From the IMG/VR virus record IMGVR_UViG_3300037572_000408, positions 1 to 42,149 of that record: a stretch of DNA of 42,149 nt. One strand, given 5' to 3'. The DNA comes from a virus. Both the position numbers and the translations under genes were made by a program. How positions within the stretch are numbered: position 1 is the stretch's first letter; each line of letters opens with the position of its first letter. This document shows, piece by piece, positions 35,067-42,149 of the stretch. Under the pieces are notes generated by a model. It was not told the DNA's origin and made no database searches. It saw only the letters and a list, made by a program, of their open reading frames with translations.

Positions 35067-36902
35067 ATGGCAGAGAAAGATTTTCGTGTAAGAAAAGGGC
35101 TTGTAGTTGATGGAACTGCATCGGCTACAAGCGTTGCTGTGACTACTGGAAACGTAGTGGTCTCTTCAGGGACGATAGGAGTAACCGATGGTCCTCTGTT
35201 GAGCATTGTAGCAGGGTCACCTAATATCTCATTAATATCTTCTTCACCTACCAACGGAAATCTCAAATTATCACCCAATGGTTCTGGAGACCTCATCATT
35301 GATGCAGACACGATTGACCTAACCGCTGACTCAACGATTTTGAAGGTGAAAGACAATGTCGCTGCTGGTTTGGATATCAAGACTGGTGACCATTCATACA
35401 TCAAACTGGTTACTACAAACGGTAGTGAGCAGATAACATTTGGTCGAGGCTCCACATTTAATGGGACCATCATTGCTGATTTAGGCACTGTGTCTGCTGC
35501 AACCTCAATTACTGCTACAGATTTAATTGGCACTAACATTGATGGTATTATAGGTGCTGATACTGCTCGTGCTGGCACATTTGCCGCGCTAACAGGTACT
35601 TCTGGAACACTCACAAGTCTGACTTTGACTGAGGGAAACATCACCAATGCTGGAGACATCAATGCAGATAGTATCAGTGTTGATGCTGCCGCCGCTGGTC
35701 TCAATGTGGATTTCAGTGCTGCTAATACTGGCACTGGAGTGATTACTCTCAGAGATGCTATGGCAGACGCTCTAAGCATTACAGATGGAACAAACGACTG
35801 GATGGTGTTCAATACTAATGTTGAAACCCTCACCTTCGGTAGGAACACGACTTTCGCAGGCACTACTATCGCAGACCTTGGCACAGTTACAACTGCTGAC
35901 ATCAATGCTGGAACTTGGCAAGGAACCATAGATGGTGCTTGGACTGCTTCTGGTGTTACATGTGCCAATCTTGGAACTGTATCTGCTGCTACCTCAATCA
36001 CTTCTACGGCATTAGTAGGTGGGACAATTTCTGGCACGACCATTGATGCGACTACTGATTTCACTATTGGCTCTACAGTTATCACGGATGACTCGATTGT
36101 GATGACACCAACAACAGGAGATACACTTAGTATTACTTCTACTACTCATGGTGCATCAACTATCGCAACCGTGGATGCTGCTGGAAGTCTTCTAGCACCC
36201 CTAAACATTGATGCTGATGGTGTTATCAACCTGAAGTATAACTCCAATACGAAAGTTGTCGTAGGGACAGGAGGAATAGATGTCACAGGAAAAATGGATG
36301 CCACAGGCACAGTGTCCGGTGGAGGATTCAACAGCACTACTGAGCAAGCAAGTGCAGGAACAGGTATAGATTTACATAGCACTGCTACCATCAGAGCAAA
36401 AGAGGATGGAGGAATATACCAAGACATATCTGTCATAGCGCTTTCTGGAACTAAATTGACTTCTATAAACATGGAGAACAGCAACTTCAGAGCAAGTGAT
36501 ACCAATACGGTGACCGCAGCAATCGGTGCAGGTTCTGTCCATACTATTGCATACATAAATCTGGACAACAGTTCCAACAACAAGTATCACGCAGTAGAGG
36601 TTGAGTGTGGTTTCCAAGAGAAAATAACATCAACTAATGTAAGGACACGATGGTTGTCTCAGAAATTATACGCTTGTTACGATGGCAACACTGTCGAGTT
36701 TAGAACAGATAACACGAGATTCACGAATAGTCTGAATGCTTACCCGCCCGGAGAGTTCTGTGCAGGTCTCTACAATGATGGGAGTGACAAATATCTTTCA
36801 ATAGGGTTCTGCATATACGCAGAAAAATCCAGCACTGACAGAACTGCGACGTTTGGTGTGAATATGAATGGCATAAGCATGCCTGTGTGTCTCAATTCAT
36901 GA
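35067..36902 (+). CDS. Modular tail fibre protein 2
   Basis: 611 residues. It starts MAEKDFRVRKGLVVDG, a short attachment-like motif also used at the start of the last fibre gene (MAEKNFVIKKGLTVASG). The shaft has repeating segments: IADLGTVSAATSITATDLIG and CANLGTVSAATSITSTALVG are near-identical, as are FGRGSTFNGTIIADLG and FGRNTTFAGTTIADLG. The C-terminal domain (about 455-611: AIGAGSVHTIAYINLDN, AVEVECGFQEK, LYACYDGNTVEFRTDN, YLSIGFCIYAEKS, VNMNGISMPVCLNS) is distinct from those of its neighbours and contains several cysteines. It is therefore a likely receptor-binding tip. The next gene follows after 15 bases with a perfect Shine-Dalgarno. Confidence 0.7.
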   Translation: MAEKDFRVRKGLVVDGTASATSVAVTTGNVVVSSGTIGVTDGPLLSIVAGSPNISLISSSPTNGNLKLSPNGSGDLIIDADTIDLTADSTILKVKDNVAAGLDIKTGDHSYIKLVTTNGSEQITFGRGSTFNGTIIADLGTVSAATSITATDLIGTNIDGIIGADTARAGTFAALTGTSGTLTSLTLTEGNITNAGDINADSISVDAAAAGLNVDFSAANTGTGVITLRDAMADALSITDGTNDWMVFNTNVETLTFGRNTTFAGTTIADLGTVTTADINAGTWQGTIDGAWTASGVTCANLGTVSAATSITSTALVGGTISGTTIDATTDFTIGSTVITDDSIVMTPTTGDTLSITSTTHGASTIATVDAAGSLLAPLNIDADGVINLKYNSNTKVVVGTGGIDVTGKMDATGTVSGGGFNSTTEQASAGTGIDLHSTATIRAKEDGGIYQDISVIALSGTKLTSINMENSNFRASDTNTVTAAIGAGSVHTIAYINLDNSSNNKYHAVEVECGFQEKITSTNVRTRWLSQKLYACYDGNTVEFRTDNTRFTNSLNAYPPGEFCAGLYNDGSDKYLSIGFCIYAEKSSTDRTATFGVNMNGISMPVCLNS

Positions 36903-36903
36903 T

Positions 36904-36912
36904 GGAGGTGAT
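36904..36912 (+). promoter_or_regulatory. Full-length Shine-Dalgarno GGAGGTGAT
   Basis: GGAGGTGAT matches the complement of the conserved 3' end of 16S rRNA and lies 5 bases before the ATG at 36918. It is the strongest ribosome binding site seen in the window. Confidence 0.9.
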
Positions 36913-36917
36913 GAAGA

Positions 36918-39260
36918 ATGGCAGCACCTGCATACTCTGATGGCACAAAAATCGGTGGAAACTTACAGCACTTGCATCTTGGGGGTGGCTCAGACGGAGT
37001 CGCTTTGTCTATCGCTGATTGCACTACTTCCATATCTGACTTTACAGTCACGCTAGATTCTGCTAATGCTGCTATTGCGGTAGGCATGTTAGTTACTTCT
37101 GCTCATTTGCATCCAGAAACCTATGTGGTGAGTTACAGTTCAGGAGTACCATCAATAGAAGTTAGCAGGTTTCCCAAAACCGCATCAAGTGGCGGAGCGA
37201 CATTGGTGTTCTCTACACAATACGGCCCCGGTAGAGATGATGGCTTCGGCTTCTTAGCGGGTAGCGGTATCACTCTTGCGTCCTCTACAAATGCAGGGTC
37301 TGGAAGGACTGACTTGCTCATCACATCCACTTCTGGCTCTGGTAGTGTCGGAATTACTGGGACACCAGCAGCAGACCAAGTTGGTGTATGGACTGGGACT
37401 ACTGCTATGGAGGGTGATTTGGATTTAACCTACGGCGCGGCTACAGGTTTAGCGATTGGACGAGGAGGGGTCAATAGCGGCGCTGTAGCAGATTTGAGGG
37501 CTTACAGTGCTAATTCTGGTAATTATCTCCATTGGGATTCTTCTGCAACAACTCTTGGTTTGATAGGTCAGAGTGCGAAACTACATTTCTATGATGTAGG
37601 AGGTGGTGAGTATATCTCCACAAACAACGCAGGATTGTTGAGTATCAATGCGGCAGGTAATCTCGATTTGAACGGGGCTACCCTAACAATGGACTCAACT
37701 GACACAACCAACCTCACGATGACTGCTGCCAATGCCAGTAACAAAACGATGACCATTAACGCATCTAATTCTGGCGATGGCAATGGACTCATCTCAATCA
37801 CTGCTGATGGGACAATAGACCTAGACGCAGCAGGGGCACTTACGCTTGATGGTGGTTCTATCACAATCGGTGGCGATGCAGATGTGGCTGTTGATTTCGA
37901 TGCCTCAACATTTGACTTGGATGCATCCGGGGCACTGACTCTCGACTCAGCAACCAGCGTCTCGATAGGAACTGCGAATAGCGGCGTTGCGATTACAATC
38001 GGTCATGGCACTTCGGAAGTCACTTTCCAAGACAATGTGACGATAACAGGAAATCTCACTATAAGCGGAGACCAGACAGTAATTAACAGCACAGCAATAG
38101 TTGCTGAGGATAAGACGATAGTGCTTGGTGTCGCTGGTGGAATGGAAGATGCCACGTATGCCAGAGCCAGCGCTGTGGTCACCGTTACATCAACCTCTCA
38201 TGGTTTCAGTAACGGTGAATACGTCTATGTCTCAAACATGGGTAACAGTATTGCAGACGGCGTGTATGCGGTAAGCAGTGTGGCGACTAACACATTTGTA
38301 GTGGATTCACACGGCACTTCAGGCACGGTAGGCTCTGGCGCTACCATGCAGCATTCCTCTGCAAATACTACTGAAGCCACTGCTGATACTTCAGGTATCT
38401 ATGTTCCCGGAACATCGTTGCACAGTCTTCAATACGACACCAGTAACGGTTGGACGTTCTCGAACGATTTGGATATCACCAGTGGCCATCTCAGTTTCGG
38501 TGGAACCACAAAACTGACCTCGACCACTTGGTATGGCACGACAGCGAGTTCTCTTGTCACAGTAGGCGCTCTTAATGCTGGCTCGATTACATCAGGTTTC
38601 ACTTCAATAGATGTAGGCTCAGGGACCATTTCCACATCTGGCACTCTGACTGGCGGTGCTATTGTTGGAACCAGTCTGGCGGTTTCGGGCACGATTACCG
38701 GAGATACCTCTCTCACTCTTGACTCAACAACTCTCGTAACTGCTGAGTTGGGTGTCCTCGATGGCATCACCACAGCAGGTGGGACTGTAACAGCAAGCAG
38801 GGCAGTGGTAGTTGACTCAAACAAGGATATAGCATCTTTCCGTAATCTCACAGCAGCAGGTGAATTGAAGGGTGGCACTCTGAGTGTAGATGCAATTGCT
38901 GTCTTAGATACTTCTACTGGAACCGCAAGTAGCGTGGCCAATGCTGGAACACAAGAACTCGCACAATTCGCTTGGGCTACATATCGAACTGTGAAATATG
39001 TAGGACAGGTCACTGATGGCACAGATGTTGATGCGTTCGAGGTATTGGTAACATGGGGAGGACACGCCTCAAATGCTGAAAACGCTGCCGCGAGTATTGA
39101 CATGACGACATACGCTTACATCAGTTCAGATACTGCATTGGGTAATCTCAGCACTACTGTGGACGGCACTAACATCAACCTAATTTTCACAAACATAAGT
39201 GGTGGCACTATTTCCGCACTCACATATGATGTAGTAGCAACTCACTTAGCGAAGCAATGA
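36918..39260 (+). CDS. Modular tail fibre protein 3
   Basis: 780 residues. It starts with a short region (GTKIGGNLQHLHLGGGSDGV) and continues into a Thr/Ser/Ala/Gly/Asp shaft with beta-helix-like steps (NLTMTAANASNKTMTINASN, IDLDAAGALTLDGGSITIGG, FDLDASGALTLDS). The NVTITGNLTISGDQTVINST and EDKTIVLG elements are the same module as in fibre 1. An SH3-like barrel (VTVTSTSHGFSNGEYVYVSN) is inserted near residue 420. The C-terminal domain (about 670-780: ELAQFAWATYRTVKYVGQVT, DAFEVLVTWGG, NINLIFTNISGG) aligns by eye with the fibre 1 C-terminus. The gene probably encodes a trimeric fibre whose tip was shared or exchanged with fibre 1. Confidence 0.75.
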   Translation: MAAPAYSDGTKIGGNLQHLHLGGGSDGVALSIADCTTSISDFTVTLDSANAAIAVGMLVTSAHLHPETYVVSYSSGVPSIEVSRFPKTASSGGATLVFSTQYGPGRDDGFGFLAGSGITLASSTNAGSGRTDLLITSTSGSGSVGITGTPAADQVGVWTGTTAMEGDLDLTYGAATGLAIGRGGVNSGAVADLRAYSANSGNYLHWDSSATTLGLIGQSAKLHFYDVGGGEYISTNNAGLLSINAAGNLDLNGATLTMDSTDTTNLTMTAANASNKTMTINASNSGDGNGLISITADGTIDLDAAGALTLDGGSITIGGDADVAVDFDASTFDLDASGALTLDSATSVSIGTANSGVAITIGHGTSEVTFQDNVTITGNLTISGDQTVINSTAIVAEDKTIVLGVAGGMEDATYARASAVVTVTSTSHGFSNGEYVYVSNMGNSIADGVYAVSSVATNTFVVDSHGTSGTVGSGATMQHSSANTTEATADTSGIYVPGTSLHSLQYDTSNGWTFSNDLDITSGHLSFGGTTKLTSTTWYGTTASSLVTVGALNAGSITSGFTSIDVGSGTISTSGTLTGGAIVGTSLAVSGTITGDTSLTLDSTTLVTAELGVLDGITTAGGTVTASRAVVVDSNKDIASFRNLTAAGELKGGTLSVDAIAVLDTSTGTASSVANAGTQELAQFAWATYRTVKYVGQVTDGTDVDAFEVLVTWGGHASNAENAAASIDMTTYAYISSDTALGNLSTTVDGTNINLIFTNISGGTISALTYDVVATHLAKQ

Positions 39261-39285
39261 TGGATAGTGAAATCATGGTGATTGA

Positions 39286-42149
39286 ATGGCAGAAAAGAAT
39301 TTTGTAATAAAGAAAGGATTAACCGTTGCGAGCGGAACAATATCGTTGAAAGAGCAAGCGAACGCAGAAAGCGATGCAGCAGGTTACAGCCAACTTTGGG
39401 TGAAAGATACCGGAGACGGTCTGCTATACTTCACAGATGATAACGGAACGGATATTCAAATTACCACAGCGAGCGCTGTTAATGCTGCTGGTGGTGCTTC
39501 TGACCTTGATGGATTAACAGATGTAATCAGCAACATCACTAATTTTACAGACAGTATTCTCATATCCCCCGATGGGGCTGCTCCCCCACATGGGAATCTT
39601 AGCAGTGCAAGTGATAACATAGGAATGGGGAAGGATGTATTCACGGCATTGACTTCGGGAACTAAAAACACTGTTATCGGTAGCAAGGCGGGTGATGCAA
39701 TAGTAGATAGTAATGCCAATACATTCATCGGAATGGAGGCGGGTAGTGCTGTGACTGACGGAGGTTACAACACAGCCATTGGTTATCAAGCACAACAATC
39801 GAATACCGGCGCAAACAATGTCGCAGTTGGTTATAGAGCATTATTCAATTCGGGAGATGGTGGTTCAAACATAGCGGTGGGAAATAGTTCGTTGAGTTCG
39901 GCTGTAACGGGCTCTTCCAATATAGGAATGGGGGCTTCTGCATTACAGAATCTAACAAGTGGGACTTACAACATAGGCGTAGGCACACAAACACTACTGG
40001 TGCAAACTACCGGCTCAAGAAACATAGCGATAGGTTATCAGGCAATCAGGATGGGTACAGCACACAGCGACAACTTGGGTATCGGTTATCAGTCAATGTA
40101 TGGTGATGGCACTAACACAAATGGTGCTGTTAGCGGAGCAGACAATCTTGGTATAGGAAATTACACATTGGGAATGCTAACAAGCGGGGCTAGGAATATC
40201 GCCATCGGGAAAAATGCCGCAGATGGATTCGATGCGGAAAACGATAACATCGCAATAGGTATTTCTGCTCTCGGTGGCGCTGTTGCAGGTGCAGAAAAAA
40301 CGATAGCGATTGGTAACTATGCCGCAGATGCAGTAACAACTGCTGATAATCTGATAGCAATAGGATACAACGCCGCAGGTTCATTGATAACAGGTTCAAG
40401 TGACATTGCTAACTCAGTTTACATCGGTAATGAAGCAGGTGCAGCACTTACAAATGGTGCATACAATGTGGTGATAGGTCACGAGGCAGGTAAAACCATG
40501 TCCACTTGGAGTAGTGGAACATTAAGATGCTCTTACAATGTCCTTATTGGAAGTGGGGCAGGTCTGTCTCAAACCATCGGTGGGAGAAACACAGCCGTTG
40601 GTAATCAAGCGATGTATTTGGAACAGGAAACAGGTTACAATGCTTACTTTGGTGCGTATGCGGGTTATTATTCAAGAGGTGGTGAAAAGAATACAGGGCT
40701 TGGTTATGGTTCTATGTTTGGTACCACTAATTTCACAGGTGATAATAATACTGCTATGGGATATGGTTCTTTAGACGTAATTACAACAGGTTCAGCCAAT
40801 ATCGGCATAGGACACGATGCTGCAAATAACATCACTACGGGCTCAAACAATGTCGTCATAGGCGCGGCTGATGTATCAAGCGCAACAGGAGATAGCCAAT
40901 TATCAATTTCAGATGGTGATGGTGGTACTACATGGATTACAGGGACAGAAGCAGGTGTAGTCAATATCCCCGGTTCTCTAACCGTCGCTGGTTCAGCAGT
41001 TGGCGGTGCTTCTGCTCTCAATGGATTAACAGATGTAATCAGCAACATCACTAATTTTACAGACAGCATTCTCATATCACCTGATGGAGCCGCGCCACCA
41101 ACAGGGACCCTATCATCAGCAACAGGGAATGTGGGAATGGGTAAAGATGCTTTTGCGGCATTAACTGAAGGAACCTACAATGTCGCAATAGGAAAAGATG
41201 CGGGTAAGGCGATGACGGAAGGAAACTACAATGTCGCAATAGGTTGGACTGCTGGAGATTCAATAACCACTGGTGAGGATAGTGTTGTAATCGGCGGAAG
41301 AGCCGGTAGCGCAATAAACACTCAAACTGGTATTGTAGCAATAGGATATGATGCAGGACAAAACTCTAGGATGAATAATGGAGTTTTCATTGGCAAGCAA
41401 GCAGGTGGGGGGGTAACAACCGGTGCTGCCGGTGGTGTCGCTGTTGGGTTTGCCGCCGGTAAGTATGGAGTGGATGGTTATGGTAGCATAGCCATTGGTT
41501 ATAGTACGATGGAAGGTGCTGCGGCAACAGGTGCGGGCAATCAAGGTTGGGACAATATAGCGATGGGTACTAACACCATGAAAAATGTTTCAACAGGAGA
41601 AGCCAATATCGCCATAGGTGCAGGTTCGGGGTATGCAATCACCACAGGTACTCGGAATATCGCTATTGGAAAGACAGCCTATGATGCCGCAGACACCGAA
41701 TCAGATAACATCGCCATCGGCTACGATGCTATGGGCGCTGCTAATGGTGCCATTAACTGTGTAGTCATTGGAAACTATGCTGGTGATGCCATAGCCGGTG
41801 GTGCTTACAACACTATAGTAGGTCACGGAGCAGGGAGTCAATTATCATCAGGTTATGGAAACTCATTCTTCGGCTATAATGCTGGTGCTTTTGGTAATCA
41901 CGTCTATTCAGTAGCGATTGGTTATGGGGCGATGATGAATGCAGATAACACTGGCGACCACAATGTAGCAATAGGCTCATGGGCCATGCAGAATGGTTCA
42001 TTATCGGGCGATTACAACATCGGATTAGGCTACAAGGCGGGCTATAACCTCGGTGGGGCGGCGCATAAGAATATCACCGTAGGGTATCAATCCGGCGACA
42101 ATATCACTACCGGCGATTTCAATGTGATTATCGGTGGCGGCGATGCCGC
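39286..42149 (+). CDS. Modular tail fibre protein 4 with YadA-head-like repeats (3' end outside window)
   Basis: At least 954 residues, open to the right edge. It starts MAEKNFVIKKGLTVASG, like fibre 2, followed by a YSQLWVKDTGDGLLYFTDDN element typical of marine phage fibres. Most of the rest is a long array of about 14-28 residue repeats of the form N(I/V)AIGxxAG...TTG (for example NNVAVGYRALFNSGDG, RNIAIGYQAIRMGT, DNIAIGISALGG). This is the pattern of the YadA/trimeric autotransporter head, a left-handed parallel beta roll that trimerises and binds surfaces. Two arrays are separated by a linker (IPGSLTVAGSAV) and each is headed by the same LTDVISNITNFTDSILIS module. The C-terminal tip lies beyond the window. 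Confidence 0.8.
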   Translation, partial: MAEKNFVIKKGLTVASGTISLKEQANAESDAAGYSQLWVKDTGDGLLYFTDDNGTDIQITTASAVNAAGGASDLDGLTDVISNITNFTDSILISPDGAAPPHGNLSSASDNIGMGKDVFTALTSGTKNTVIGSKAGDAIVDSNANTFIGMEAGSAVTDGGYNTAIGYQAQQSNTGANNVAVGYRALFNSGDGGSNIAVGNSSLSSAVTGSSNIGMGASALQNLTSGTYNIGVGTQTLLVQTTGSRNIAIGYQAIRMGTAHSDNLGIGYQSMYGDGTNTNGAVSGADNLGIGNYTLGMLTSGARNIAIGKNAADGFDAENDNIAIGISALGGAVAGAEKTIAIGNYAADAVTTADNLIAIGYNAAGSLITGSSDIANSVYIGNEAGAALTNGAYNVVIGHEAGKTMSTWSSGTLRCSYNVLIGSGAGLSQTIGGRNTAVGNQAMYLEQETGYNAYFGAYAGYYSRGGEKNTGLGYGSMFGTTNFTGDNNTAMGYGSLDVITTGSANIGIGHDAANNITTGSNNVVIGAADVSSATGDSQLSISDGDGGTTWITGTEAGVVNIPGSLTVAGSAVGGASALNGLTDVISNITNFTDSILISPDGAAPPTGTLSSATGNVGMGKDAFAALTEGTYNVAIGKDAGKAMTEGNYNVAIGWTAGDSITTGEDSVVIGGRAGSAINTQTGIVAIGYDAGQNSRMNNGVFIGKQAGGGVTTGAAGGVAVGFAAGKYGVDGYGSIAIGYSTMEGAAATGAGNQGWDNIAMGTNTMKNVSTGEANIAIGAGSGYAITTGTRNIAIGKTAYDAADTESDNIAIGYDAMGAANGAINCVVIGNYAGDAIAGGAYNTIVGHGAGSQLSSGYGNSFFGYNAGAFGNHVYSVAIGYGAMMNADNTGDHNVAIGSWAMQNGSLSGDYNIGLGYKAGYNLGGAAHKNITVGYQSGDNITTGDFNVIIGGGDA
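39509..39566 (+). repeat. Intragenic direct repeat, copy 1
   Basis: 58 bases that recur at 41021-41078 with one mismatch (T for C), in the same frame 1,512 bases (504 codons) apart. At protein level similarity continues further (SPDGAAPPHGNLSSASDN compared with SPDGAAPPTGTLSSATGN). Confidence 0.9.
41021..41078 (+). repeat. Intragenic direct repeat, copy 2
   Basis: Second copy of the 58-base element at 39509-39566, with one mismatch. It opens the second YadA-head-like array of the fibre 4 gene and suggests segmental duplication of a head-plus-module unit. Confidence 0.9.

Noticed and set aside
34976-36085. Long minus-strand open frame (369 codons) opposite fibre 1 and fibre 2
   Set aside because: Its Val/Pro/Ala/Ser-rich protein is the mirror of repetitive Thr/Ala/Asp codons on the plus strand, it crosses a real gene boundary, and no ribosome binding site or neighbour supports it.
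38429-39103. Minus-strand open frame of 224 codons within fibre 3
   Set aside because: Shadow of the plus-strand repetitive fibre gene; composition artefact.
41161-41820. Repeats in fibre 4 as a CRISPR array
   Set aside because: Repeats are degenerate, in frame and protein-coding (NIAIG-type motifs), with no constant palindromic repeat and unique spacers.
32230-42149. Diversity-generating retroelement acting on the fibre genes
   Set aside because: No reverse transcriptase, no template repeat and no adenine-biased variable segment seen in the window.

Overview
The window is one uninterrupted, densely packed, plus-strand structural operon of a tailed double-stranded DNA virus (HK97-type capsid). 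It runs from just before the capsid maturation protease to the tail fibres. Both ends are cut by the window: the first gene enters from the left and the last fibre gene runs off the right. The terminase and portal are not here and presumably lie to the left. There are no tRNA, rRNA, CRISPR or insertion-sequence features, no convincing promoter or terminator, and no gene-free stretch longer than about 35 bases.

The host cannot be read off directly. Arginine is often AGA/AGG, isoleucine ATA is common, TTG and GTG starts occur beside strong GAGGTGA-type Shine-Dalgarno sites, and the fibres are the Ala/Thr/Ser/Gly-rich type of marine viruses. Together these fit a virus of a marine archaeon, possibly Marine Group II (Poseidoniales, a magrovirus-like virus). 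This is an inference, and a marine bacterial host is not excluded.

Layout: (1) 1-1301, a 5'-truncated protein with degenerate ATP-dependent ligase-like motifs. (2) 1331-3904, an S78-type protease-scaffold fusion and the major capsid protein. (3) 3940-5624, five small head-region proteins, including a helix-extension-helix protein with an acidic tail and a four-cysteine zinc ribbon. (4) 5624-8074, three putative head-tail connector/neck proteins. (5) 8089-12389, a large tail tube-like protein, an EP-repeat SAP-domain protein, a tail assembly chaperone pair joined by a predicted -1 ribosomal frameshift at a run of seven Gs, and a very short tape measure protein. (6) 12389-32228, a distal-tail-like protein with a Gly-rich hydrophobic segment, a giant 5,598-residue protein, a hub-like protein and a small tail protein. 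(7) 32230-42149, four tandem modular tail fibre genes; the last carries YadA-head-like repeats and is incomplete.

The most notable observations are: the giant gene, which takes up 40% of the window and contains an AT-rich island; the frameshift site, placed exactly in the 46-base overlap of the two chaperone frames; and the apparent total absence of the tetranucleotides GATC and AGCT from 42 kb, where about 165 of each would be expected. The missing tetranucleotides suggest strong restriction pressure from the host.
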